Numbered from the stretch's first letter, positions 1 through 5,460 are shown. The stretch: DNA of 27,014 nt from a virus (IMGVR_UViG_3300035698_018060:1-27014), one strand, 5' to 3'. Notes: generated from the letters alone by a model not told the origin. Translations and numbers: made by a program.

Positions 1-1
1 C

Positions 2-853
2 GGGCTGAGCGACTACAATGTCTCCCCGACATTCGTCGGTAGCGCGGCACCGAAGCCGAGGATCTTTCTGCAATTCAAGGCAGCGCTCGTCGACACGTGT
101 GGGCTTTCAATTAAAAACAACACCACCGGGGATGAGATAATCGTGACCAGGCCCTCGGGGTGGGGCAACGGAGATATTCTGGAGATAGACTGCCGGCTCA
201 AGACGGTGAAGTACGCCGGCTATGAGGCAGCCTTTTACAAAATGTTCCCGTCGTTCCAGATCGGGGTGAATAGCCTGACCTTCAAGACGGTCGACATCAT
301 CGACCAGCAATCCTACGAGTGGGGGACAGGAATCAATAACAAGGTCTATGGGGGGGGCCACCTCGCTGCCCAGAGTTTCATGGTGCCTTACACCGACAAA
401 ACATACCGGCGACTTTTTCTGAAGGTGATGAAACAGGGGACACTGGCGAAGAATCTCCTGGCAAGCATCCAGACCGACAACGGAGGAGTACCGTCCGGGG
501 ACGTAGTCACCAACGCCACGTTCTCGTTCCCACACGCAACGATAGTAGACTACGCGTGGCAAGACGCCACCTCGCCGGCAAACTTCACGCTCGCCGCGAA
601 CACGAAATACTGGATCGTTTCCGACGTCCAGGACGGCGGCGGGGACTCGAGCCACTACTACCAATGGCTCTCGGTCGGCGGAACAGAGGCCACCTACAAG
701 AAAGGAAACGTGGCCACTACGATAAACGGGGCGGACGTTCCACCGGACTGGACAGACGTGCCGGACCAGGATCTGACTTTCAGGCTGGCCTACGGCGGGT
801 ACGGGGCGCAGAACGCCGACGTCAACATTAGATACTACAAGCAATACCTATAA
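2..853 (+). CDS. Distal tail-like protein, 5'-partial
   Basis: This reading frame is open from base 2 to the TAA at 851-853, so 283 residues are visible and the start lies outside the window. Visible residues about 55-95 (GDILEIDCRLKTVKYAGYEA, then YKMFPSFQIG) resemble the second half of distal tail (Dit, siphovirus tail component) proteins, in which a 'GD.LEID....V..NG' strand pair is common. The remaining about 170 residues look like a beta-sandwich carbohydrate-binding or receptor-contact domain, rich in Tyr, Trp, Gly and Asp and ending in RYYKQYL. The next gene starts two bases later and encodes a tail-hub-like protein, which fits a tail-tip operon. The tail role comes from motif resemblance and position; the sugar-binding idea is inference. 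Confidence 0.6.
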   Translation, partial: GLSDYNVSPTFVGSAAPKPRIFLQFKAALVDTCGLSIKNNTTGDEIIVTRPSGWGNGDILEIDCRLKTVKYAGYEAAFYKMFPSFQIGVNSLTFKTVDIIDQQSYEWGTGINNKVYGGGHLAAQSFMVPYTDKTYRRLFLKVMKQGTLAKNLLASIQTDNGGVPSGDVVTNATFSFPHATIVDYAWQDATSPANFTLAANTKYWIVSDVQDGGGDSSHYYQWLSVGGTEATYKKGNVATTINGADVPPDWTDVPDQDLTFRLAYGGYGAQNADVNIRYYKQYL

Positions 854-854
854 A

Positions 855-2033
855 ATGGCGAAAAGAATCTCAATAAAAGTTTACAGGCCGGACCGGACGT
901 TCCTCAAAGAGTGGGACAACGCGAGGTTCTACGGGTTCGAAAAGGAGATCAATGGAGGGCTGAGCTCGTGCGAGCTGGCCCTCGGCGAGAAGTTCGACTA
1001 CCAGGGGGGCGAGCTGGCCCTCGGGAACGAAGTCGATATTTTAATAACGGACAACGAGGCATCAAACCTCCTGGTCTACTCGGGATACATCTCGAACTAC
1101 GAGCCGTGGGTGGAGGAAGGAAAGGAGGGGATAAAAATATACCTCCTCGGCCACTACACGAAGCTGGCGGCGGACATTCTGAAAAGCGGGACGCAGACGA
1201 CGCTCTACACCAAGACCACGGACGGCCTGACGACGGTCTCCGGGGACATCTCGGCGGCCGAGGTGGCCGACGTGATCAAGGCCGTGCTGGACAGGTACCG
1301 GGCCGAGACCAAGAACCCCAAGATTTTATACTTCAAAAGCACGATCGAGGACACTGGCAACGACATGGAATACATCCTCGAGCAGAAGACGTACCGGGAG
1401 GCCCTGAACAAGGCGATAACCGTGACCCCGGCCGGGTGGTTCTGGTACATCGACGAGTCCGGGATTTTCTACCTCAAGCAGAAGCCGACCACCCCGACCC
1501 ACACGTTCGTATTTGGCAAGCACTTCAGCCAGGTCCGGGTGGAGAGGAGCATGGAGAAGATCAAGAACGTCTTCCTTTTCTGGAACGGCGAAACCGGCGT
1601 GGGAAAGATCTACAAGTCGTACCAGGACGAGGCCTCGGTCAAAGAACACGGCAGGAGGGTAGAGAAGTACTACGACTGGAAGGTCAGCAGCGAGGGGACG
1701 GCCGACAACATAGCGGCCAGGTTCCTGGGGATGGCCAAGGACCCGGACGTCAAGGTAATCTGCGAGATCGTCGACAACAGCCTGGACGCGGTCAACGGGT
1801 ACGACATAGAGAGCGTGCAACCCGGGGACACGTGCATTTTCAAGGGCTTCGATCAGCAGTTCGCCGAGATTTTCAACGAAAATATGATGATAACAAAAGT
1901 CGATTACCGCCTCGACAGGATCGTCCTGACCATAGAGCCGACAAAAGCCGGCGTCGTGGAATGGACCGAGGAGATCCAGAAGCAGAACGACGAGTTCTAC
2001 TCCCGCGAGGCACCGGAAACATACGACGAATAA
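855..2033 (+). CDS. Tail tip hub protein (siphovirus Gp37-like)
   Basis: The 392-residue product begins ISIKVYRPDRTFLKEWDNAR and continues with 'ELALGEKFDY', a pattern seen in siphovirus Gp37-like and Tal N-terminal hub proteins, whose gp27-like barrels close the tail tube end. Residues about 70-100 ('ILITDNEASNLLVYSGYISN') match the usual beta-barrel strand that follows. Near the C-terminus, residues about 320-365 (SVQPGDTCIFKG ... ITKVDYRLDRIVLTIEP) resemble the closing barrel of the same fold. There is no visible peptidase or lysozyme domain, so it is probably a structural hub. ATG at 855 follows the upstream TAA by one base. Length and order (Dit-like, then hub) match siphovirus tail modules. 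The name rests on motif memory, not on a search. Confidence 0.65.
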   Translation: MAKRISIKVYRPDRTFLKEWDNARFYGFEKEINGGLSSCELALGEKFDYQGGELALGNEVDILITDNEASNLLVYSGYISNYEPWVEEGKEGIKIYLLGHYTKLAADILKSGTQTTLYTKTTDGLTTVSGDISAAEVADVIKAVLDRYRAETKNPKILYFKSTIEDTGNDMEYILEQKTYREALNKAITVTPAGWFWYIDESGIFYLKQKPTTPTHTFVFGKHFSQVRVERSMEKIKNVFLFWNGETGVGKIYKSYQDEASVKEHGRRVEKYYDWKVSSEGTADNIAARFLGMAKDPDVKVICEIVDNSLDAVNGYDIESVQPGDTCIFKGFDQQFAEIFNENMMITKVDYRLDRIVLTIEPTKAGVVEWTEEIQKQNDEFYSREAPETYDE

Positions 2034-2034
2034 C

Positions 2035-2229
2035 ATGCAAATAGATTTTCTACAATACGGCGCCCTCGGACTGGCAGCGTTCCTGGCCTGGATTCTGTGG
2101 AAGGTGATCACCAACCACGAGAAGCACTTCATCGACATCTGCCAGGAGCAGACCAGGGCCACAAAGGAGAACACCAAGGCCCTGACACAGCTCCAGGGAA
2201 TCATCCAAAGGGACAACCCGAAGTCATAA
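2035..2229 (+). CDS. Small membrane protein, holin or XhlA-like
   Basis: This 64-residue protein has one predicted transmembrane helix at residues about 8-26 (YGALGLAAFLAWILWKVI), followed by a polar helix with coiled-coil character (residues 28-60, rich in Glu, Lys, Thr and Gln). One membrane helix plus a charged helix is the architecture of XhlA-type (haemolysin-associated) phage proteins and some class III holins, although XhlA usually has the membrane segment at the C-terminus. It starts one base after the hub gene's TAA and sits at the border between tail and lysis genes. A lysis accessory or holin role is therefore inferred; a tail-attached membrane protein is the alternative. No Shine-Dalgarno sequence is visible. 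Confidence 0.5.
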   Translation: MQIDFLQYGALGLAAFLAWILWKVITNHEKHFIDICQEQTRATKENTKALTQLQGIIQRDNPKS

Positions 2230-2272
2230 TTTTAATACTTGAAAAATAAAGTTCTTTTTAAGGAGGTTCGAA

Positions 2273-2488
2273 TTGTTAGGATGGTATTGCCTGAAACACA
2301 AGCGATTCTTAAAAGAAAGGAAGGTGAAGTATTACTGCCCGAAGTGCGATGAAAGGATGCTATTCTGCCCTACTGACGGAGGCTGGGTCTGCCAATGCGG
2401 ATATACAGAAAATAAAGTCTGGGAGGTGGGACTCGAACCCACGCAGGACTCGAACCTGCAACCTCGTCCAAAAGAACCTTCAAAGTAG
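2273..2488 (+). CDS. Small zinc-ribbon protein, TTG start
   Basis: The frame encodes 71 residues starting at TTG 2273. A strong ribosome binding site (AAGGAGG, 2260-2266, six bases before the TTG) decides the start and is the clearest Shine-Dalgarno site in the window. Residues 22-42 carry CPKC and CQC, with further cysteines at 6 and 32, giving a zinc-ribbon-like knuckle (YYCPKCDERM ... GGWVCQCGYT). The last about 22 residues (VGLEPTQDSNLQPR region) are what appears when a tRNA-like sequence is translated on the wrong strand, so the functional part probably ends near residue 50 or the gene has been extended by fusion to that element. Function is unknown; zinc binding is inferred from the cysteine spacing. 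Confidence 0.45.
   Translation: MLGWYCLKHKRFLKERKVKYYCPKCDERMLFCPTDGGWVCQCGYTENKVWEVGLEPTQDSNLQPRPKEPSK
2419..2459 (-). other. tRNA-like relic: two abutting T-arm hairpins
   Basis: Read on the minus strand, this stretch holds two complete 17-nt T-arm hairpins with no spacer. One is GCAGG-TTCGAGT-CCTGC (plus positions 2443-2459) and the other is GTGGG-TTCGAGT-CCCAC (2426-2442). The second is followed by CTCCCAG, which looks like an acceptor 3' strand. Both loops match the universal TTCRANT T-loop. About 45 nt upstream on the same strand there is a CTTTGAA loop typical of tRNA-Gln(UUG), but I could not fold a full cloverleaf or find a matching 5' acceptor strand. It may be a decayed tRNA, a class II-like tRNA that I cannot resolve, or the tRNA 3' end of an attachment site. 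Confidence 0.45.
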
Positions 2489-2531
2489 TGGGGCTGAAAT
2501 CTATCAGGAGAGTAAGCCCCGCCAAAATCAC

Positions 2532-2648
2532 ATGAAATGGACAATTAAAAAAATAATCAAAGCGTTAAAGTCGATCAAAAAGATTGCCACATTTCCGTTC
2601 CGGCCAAGGAGTGCGAAGAACGAGGTGTGGAAAAAAATCAAGAAATAA
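2532..2648 (+). CDS. Cationic amphipathic 38-aa peptide
   Basis: A short ORF starts at ATG 2532 (context AATCACATG, the same as the gene at 6224) and ends with TAA two bases before the next ATG. The peptide begins MKWTIKKIIKALKSIKKI, is about one third Lys/Arg, has only one acidic residue and would form an amphipathic helix. Its first helix closely resembles the N-terminus of the following peptidase (MTIQKIIKRILSVVGKG). Small cationic phage peptides can disrupt membranes or outer envelopes at lysis, so a lysis accessory role is possible. That is inference from charge, periodicity and its place directly upstream of the lysin. It could also be a non-functional remnant of a duplicated 5' end. 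Confidence 0.45.
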   Translation: MKWTIKKIIKALKSIKKIATFPFRPRSAKNEVWKKIKK

Positions 2649-2650
2649 GC

Positions 2651-3733
2651 ATGACGATACAGAAGATAATAAAAAGGATCCTCTCGGTCGTAGGCAAGGG
2701 CAGGCAGGGGACCGGGGCCAACCCGGACAGCAGGCTGGAGGAAGATAAACTGAAGGACTACCTTTTCGTGGAAACGGTGGCCACGGCGAACCCGGTCCAA
2801 TGGGAGAAGAAGGACGAGATCGAGTGGCGCAAGTTCCCGATATTCTCCCAGGACGGATCCGGTAGCTGCGTGGCCCAGACGATGGCCAAGCTCCTCGGCA
2901 TTTTGTACTGGCTGAAGAACCAGGCGTACGTCCACTTTTCGGCAACGCACATCTACAAGAGGAGGGCCAACAGGCCGGCTTTCGGCATGGCCGGGATAGA
3001 CGCGTTCAATATAGCGCGCCAAGGCGTGACCCTGGAGGAGCTCGTCCCGTCGCAGGGGATGACTGACCATGAGATGGACTGGACCGAGATCCAGCAATAC
3101 AAGAAAGACGTCGGCGAAGTCTTCAGGATAGGCAACTTCCTGACGCTCCCAACGAAGGATATCGAGACAGTGGCCTCCGTGATCCAGACGACCGGCAAGG
3201 CCGTGATGGTCTGGTTTTACTGGAAGGCGGACGAGTGGACCAAGACCCCGGAGATAAAGCACCCGGGGCTCGACTTCCTGTCGGCCAGCAAGCACTCGGT
3301 GACGGCGACGGACTTCTTCCTGAAGGACGGAAAAAAGTGCCTGCTGATCGAGGACTCGTGGGGAGGAAGGTACGGCTACTCAGGCCGGAGGATCATAACC
3401 GAGGACTTTTACAAGGAGCGGAACTTCTTCGCGGCCTACCCGATGAACTTCAGATTTGACGAGGGCGGAGACAAACCGAAGTACCGGTTCGAAAACGTGC
3501 TGACATTCGGGGGAAGGGGACCAGACACAGTAGCGCTCCAAGATATCCTGAGGTATGAGGGCCTGTTCCCAGGAAACATCGAGAGCACAGGGTACTACGG
3601 GGCCATCACCGCGAAGGCGGTCATGGCGTTCCAGATCAAATACAACGTAGCGCCGGCGGCGGAGATAGAGAGTCTCCAGGGCCGATCCGCCGGGCCAAAG
3701 ACAATAGCAAAACTTAACGAGCTTTACAATTAA
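2651..3733 (+). CDS. Papain-like (C1) peptidase with peptidoglycan-binding domain, probable lysin
   Basis: The product has 360 residues from ATG 2651; an in-frame GTG at 2627 would add eight residues but overlaps the upstream ORF. Residues about 55-265 match the C1 peptidase fold: oxyanion Gln67 and nucleophile Cys73 in QDGSGSCVAQTMAK, His215 in ASKHSVTATD, and DSWGGRYGYSG at 235-245. The usual 'NSWG' Asn is Asp235 here. Residues about 285-358 form a PG_binding_1-type repeat (VALQDILRYEGLFPGN ... YGAITAKAVMAFQ). It has no signal peptide but a short basic amphipathic N-terminal helix. Peptidoglycan binding plus a cysteine peptidase, next to holin-like genes, suggests cleavage of cell-wall peptides or surface proteins for lysis. 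A virion-associated peptidase is the alternative. Confidence 0.75.
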   Translation: MTIQKIIKRILSVVGKGRQGTGANPDSRLEEDKLKDYLFVETVATANPVQWEKKDEIEWRKFPIFSQDGSGSCVAQTMAKLLGILYWLKNQAYVHFSATHIYKRRANRPAFGMAGIDAFNIARQGVTLEELVPSQGMTDHEMDWTEIQQYKKDVGEVFRIGNFLTLPTKDIETVASVIQTTGKAVMVWFYWKADEWTKTPEIKHPGLDFLSASKHSVTATDFFLKDGKKCLLIEDSWGGRYGYSGRRIITEDFYKERNFFAAYPMNFRFDEGGDKPKYRFENVLTFGGRGPDTVALQDILRYEGLFPGNIESTGYYGAITAKAVMAFQIKYNVAPAAEIESLQGRSAGPKTIAKLNELYN

Positions 3734-3734
3734 G

Positions 3735-3995
3735 ATGGAATTACAACAACTATGGGCCCAGGTCGGGTCGTACGCGCTGGTCGGCGCGATAGTCAGCTCC
3801 ATCATCCAATTCACGAAGGGGTGGATCGGGAGCAGAAGCGGGAAGGTGATGTGGTCGTTCCTGATAAGCATCGGGATCGGCATGGGTATCTACTTCGCAA
3901 GGCTGCTACCGGGAGAGATGGTGACGGTGGTGGCTGGGATCATCGCGGCCTCCAACACGGTCTACGCGCTTTTTTTCAAAGGAACGGAAAAGTAA
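3735..3995 (+). CDS. Probable phage holin
   Basis: The 86-residue protein has three hydrophobic stretches: residues about 10-26 (YALVGAIVSSIIQF), 37-55 (KVMWSFLISIGIGMGIYFA) and 60-80 (MVTVVAGIIAASNTVYALF), with a basic linker (KGWIGSRSGK) between the first two. This size and topology fit phage holins that form inner-membrane holes to release or activate the lysin. ATG follows the lysin's TAA by one base, so the two are co-transcribed. The gene is the last of the late tail-lysis operon; a new promoter and then a terminator follow. The family cannot be named from memory, but the combination of position, size and membrane pattern is convincing. Confidence 0.7.
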   Translation: MELQQLWAQVGSYALVGAIVSSIIQFTKGWIGSRSGKVMWSFLISIGIGMGIYFARLLPGEMVTVVAGIIAASNTVYALFFKGTEK

Positions 3996-3996
3996 A

Positions 3997-4024
3997 TTTA
4001 CAGAGCTGGCAGACATGCTATAAT
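3997..4024 (+). promoter_or_regulatory. Sigma70-type promoter with extended -10
   Basis: TTTACA (3997-4002) and TATAAT (4019-4024) are separated by 16 bases, with TGC just before the -10 (extended -10). It begins right after the holin stop codon. Transcription would start near 4031 and reach a strong terminator at 4157 without crossing a convincing ORF, so its likely product is a small RNA. The TGCTATAAT core is shared with the site at 23218-23226. Confidence 0.6.
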
Positions 4025-4030
4025 AAGTGA

Positions 4031-4157
4031 AGGCAAACCCCGGGGTTTTCATTTTTCGGTACACAATCCGACATGGTGTTCCCCGGGACTAACCCCAGGC
4101 CGAAAGGCCGGCGACACTCCCTCCGTGGATTCCCACCCGGAGGGAGTTCGCTTTTTT
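4031..4157 (+). ncRNA. Candidate small structured RNA
   Basis: The stretch between the promoter at 3997-4024 and the terminator at 4116-4157 would give a transcript of about 125 nt. It holds a perfect palindrome AAACCCCGGGGTTT (4034-4047 region), a GGCC-GAAA-GGCC hairpin with a GNRA tetraloop (4098-4109), and the terminator stem. No credible reading frame lies inside it: the one ATG frame (4073) continues through the terminator and has no family resemblance. I do not recognise the RNA family. Its place between the late lysis operon and the early genes would suit a regulatory or anti-host RNA. An untranslated leader or a plain bidirectional buffer region is also possible. Confidence 0.4.
4116..4157 (+). 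terminator. Strong intrinsic terminator
   Basis: A perfect 10-bp stem pairs ACTCCCTCCG (4116-4125) with CGGAGGGAGT (4138-4147) across a 12-nt loop. It is followed by TCG and then a run of six T (4152-4157). It ends transcription from the lysis operon and from the promoter at 3997-4024. Confidence 0.85.
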
Positions 4158-4210
4158 ATGGGGAAAAGGTGGGGAGGGACGGCGGAAAAACGTGGGGAAA
4201 AGAACTTTCA

Positions 4211-4256
4211 GTTGGCGACAAACCAGCCAACTGGTTGGCGACAAACCAACCAACCT
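4211..4256 (+). repeat. Two tandem 23-bp repeats, each a hairpin
   Basis: Two direct copies of a 23-bp unit (4211-4233 and 4234-4256) both begin GTTGGCGACAAACC and differ at about two positions. Each can form a hairpin: GTTGGC (4211-4216) with GCCAAC (4226-4231), and GGTTGG (4233-4238) with CCAACC (4246-4251), with the shared loop core GACAAA. They lie upstream of the early promoter, in a gene-free stretch that becomes A+T-rich. They could be operators for a dimeric regulator or iterons of a replication origin. The rest of 4158-4451 holds G-rich GTGGGGAAAA-type segments and the promoter below. Confidence 0.6.
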
Positions 4257-4340
4257 TACATATAACGCATAGAGTATAACAAGAATGGTTCATTATTAAG
4301 GATCGAAAACGACGGAACGACAAAAAAACAGACGAAAAAG

Positions 4341-4387
4341 TTGTCAACAGATGGGGACTGGACAAGGTTCTATAAATCATTTATAAT
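4341..4387 (+). promoter_or_regulatory. Early promoter P1 with conserved upstream box
   Basis: TGGACA (4359-4364), a 17-bp spacer and TATAAT (4382-4387) make a near-consensus sigma70 promoter. The spacer end plus the -10 is almost palindromic (TATAAATCATTTATA), and a TTGTCAACAG box lies at 4341-4350. The same arrangement recurs at 6168-6215, so the shared sequence is probably recognised by a regulator as well as RNA polymerase. It points at the small-ORF cluster starting at 4452. Confidence 0.75.
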
Positions 4388-4451
4388 TAAGACAGGAGGG
4401 TGAGCTGGGGAAAACTCCAAAAGGTCGAGCAAAGATAAAAAATAAAAACCA

Positions 4452-4661
4452 ATGACAGAAAAAGAAGTAGCAACTTTATATTATAAGCAGGAAGAGATAG
4501 TGGGGGATGTAAAATCTTCTTTGCAAAAAACCAGAGAAGAACCAGGAATTTCCCTGCAAAGCGTCGGCAATGTAATCAAGCAAGTATTAGACAAATCAGA
4601 GGTTCAGATTCTTATTTCTGAACTTGGTAAAGGCCGACCACACCAAAGAGATAAAAACTAA
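4452..4661 (+). CDS. Small hypothetical protein
   Basis: The ORF encodes 69 residues (MTEKEVATLYYKQEE...) with no cysteine, no membrane segment and a basic tail (GKGRPHQRDKN). It starts in an A-rich leader (AAAACCAATG), 23 bases after an AAAAGGTCGA element at 4419-4428, and is the first gene after promoter P1. Its bases are clearly more A+T-rich than the genes before and after this cluster. I do not recognise a family. By position it is an immediate-early gene, the class that often carries host-takeover or anti-defence proteins; that is inference from position only. Confidence 0.55.
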   Translation: MTEKEVATLYYKQEEIVGDVKSSLQKTREEPGISLQSVGNVIKQVLDKSEVQILISELGKGRPHQRDKN

Positions 4662-4679
4662 ATTAAAACGAATAAAAAA

Positions 4680-4796
4680 ATGCCTACTATAACTAAAAAA
4701 CAAGGTAAAGAAATTAGAGAAACAGTAAAGGCGTTAAAAACTAAGGAAGAAAAGAAAAGGTTCTTAATGGCACTCCTTGGTTATCAAGTAAAGTAA
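4680..4796 (+). CDS. Small basic hypothetical protein (38 aa)
   Basis: This short ORF starts at ATG 4680 after a run of A and ends at TAA 4794-4796. The peptide (MPTITKKQGKEIRETVKALK ...) is Lys/Glu-rich and helical, ending MALLGYQVK. It has no recognisable family. It lies 18 bases after the previous gene in the same A+T-rich early cluster. Codon use (AAA, GAA, TTA) matches its neighbours, which supports it as a real gene in spite of its length. Confidence 0.4.
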   Translation: MPTITKKQGKEIRETVKALKTKEEKKRFLMALLGYQVK

Positions 4797-4834
4797 AAGG
4801 TCGATAAAACAAGCAATTAAAAAGCAAGAAAAAC

Positions 4835-5008
4835 ATGACAAAAAAAATCAAAGAATTAACAAATCAGGATTTATTAGAAGCAAGAAGAGCCTGGAATAGA
4901 TTGTATGAAAAACGCGACAAAGACGAAATTGATGAAGAAGAATATATTACTGGGCTTGAAGAAATTCTGAATGTCCTATTAGACGAAAACATTTTGTTAA
5001 ATAAGTAA
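4835..5008 (+). CDS. Small acidic helical hypothetical protein (57 aa)
   Basis: The ORF starts at ATG 4835 (AGAAAAACATG), 30 bases after an AAAAGGTCGA element at 4795-4804, and ends at TAA 5008. The peptide is strongly helical: a basic first half (NQDLLEARRAWNRLYEKRDK) and an acidic second half (EIDEEEYITGLEEILNVLL). It could dimerise or bind a protein partner, but no family is recognised. It belongs to the early A+T-rich cluster and is followed by a structured intergenic segment. Confidence 0.5.
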   Translation: MTKKIKELTNQDLLEARRAWNRLYEKRDKDEIDEEEYITGLEEILNVLLDENILLNK

Positions 5009-5083
5009 GCCGTTGACCTTGCCCATTTCTCAAACGGCAGAAGTGGGCAGAGATGAGTGGCTTACCACTCTTAAAAAGGTCGA
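5009..5083 (+). promoter_or_regulatory. Structured intergenic RNA element
   Basis: Two sets of pairings overlap here. GCCGTT (5009-5014) can pair with AACGGC (5033-5038). TGCCCATTTCT (5020-5030) can pair with AGAAGTGGGCA (5039-5049) with one G-U. These interleave, so they are either a tight pseudoknot or, more likely, two exclusive folds. A third perfect hairpin GAGTGG-CTTA-CCACTC (5055-5070) follows, then TTAAAAAGGTCGA (5071-5083). It lies upstream of the membrane peptide gene at 5114 and could control its translation or end transcription partly. No riboswitch class is recognised. Confidence 0.45.
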
Positions 5084-5113
5084 AATAAATTATCAACTAA
5101 GAAATAAAAAGTT

Positions 5114-5254
5114 ATGGAGCAAAGTTTCTTAGAAGAAGTAAAACAACACAACTACATCTACTACAAGAAGGGAATTTTAGTGGGTTTTTTTATTGGCCCG
5201 ATAGTAATTTCCTTTGTGGTGGTATCGTGGATTTTTATCGAACTCGTATGGTAG
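5114..5254 (+). CDS. Small single-pass membrane protein (46 aa)
   Basis: ATG 5114 opens a 46-residue peptide with a polar, Tyr-rich N-terminus (MEQSFLEEVKQHNYIYYKKG) and one long hydrophobic helix (residues 21-45, ILVGFFIGPIVISFVVV...). Lys18 and Lys19 just before the helix suggest that the N-terminus stays in the cytoplasm. It lies 30 bases after the AAAAGGTCGA element at 5074-5083 and a strongly structured leader. Early phage membrane peptides often act in superinfection exclusion or membrane-based anti-defence; here that is only a suggestion. It is too small to assign to a family. Confidence 0.5.
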   Translation: MEQSFLEEVKQHNYIYYKKGILVGFFIGPIVISFVVVSWIFIELVW

Positions 5255-5289
5255 AAGAAAAAGAATAAAAACTAAAAGCAAAAAACACC

Positions 5290-5460
5290 ATGCAAACATC
5301 AGAAGATAGAATATATTTAGGCAAAACAAAGAGATTACTTATTGAACAGCCAATAGGTGATAAAATATGGGAGGAGCTTGGAGAGAAATACGAAGTTAAA
5401 AGGTTGGTCGGTAATGGCGAAGAAATTATTTTGATAGAAGAAAAACATGAATCTAAATAA
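5290..5460 (+). CDS. Small hypothetical protein (56 aa)
   Basis: The ORF starts at ATG 5290 in the recurrent leader AAAACACCATG and ends at TAA 5460, overlapping the start of ssb (5447) by 14 bases in another frame. The peptide (MQTSEDRIYLGKTKRLL ... EIILIEEKHESK) is mixed charged with alternating hydrophobic residues that suggest a small alpha/beta fold. No family is recognised. Translational coupling to ssb through the overlap is likely. Confidence 0.5.
   Translation: MQTSEDRIYLGKTKRLLIEQPIGDKIWEELGEKYEVKRLVGNGEEIILIEEKHESK

Noticed and set aside
107-844. Long minus-strand frame opposite the distal-tail gene (also similar ones opposite 2528-3295, 7138-7869, 16411-17016)
   Set aside because: These mirror the G+C-rich codon pattern of the plus-strand genes, which carry recognisable motifs; the minus frames do not, and no minus-strand promoter or leader supports them.
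911-2044. 377-codon plus-strand frame within the tail hub gene
   Set aside because: It is the second frame of a gene with clear hub motifs; its product is Arg/Gly-rich low-complexity sequence.
2349-2531. Upstream part of the 2349-2648 frame as coding
   Set aside because: Its translation (RWDSNPRRTRTCN...) is the usual false product of a tRNA-like antisense segment. Only the part from ATG 2532 is kept.
4073-4279. A 68-codon frame from ATG 4073
   Set aside because: It runs through the strong terminator at 4116-4157 and the hairpin repeats, is rich in Pro/Gly/Arg from structured DNA, and has no family resemblance.
5009-5049. A fully formed H-type pseudoknot
   Set aside because: There is no loop nucleotide between the end of the first stem and the start of the second stem's 3' arm, so both stems cannot form completely; I report alternative folds instead.
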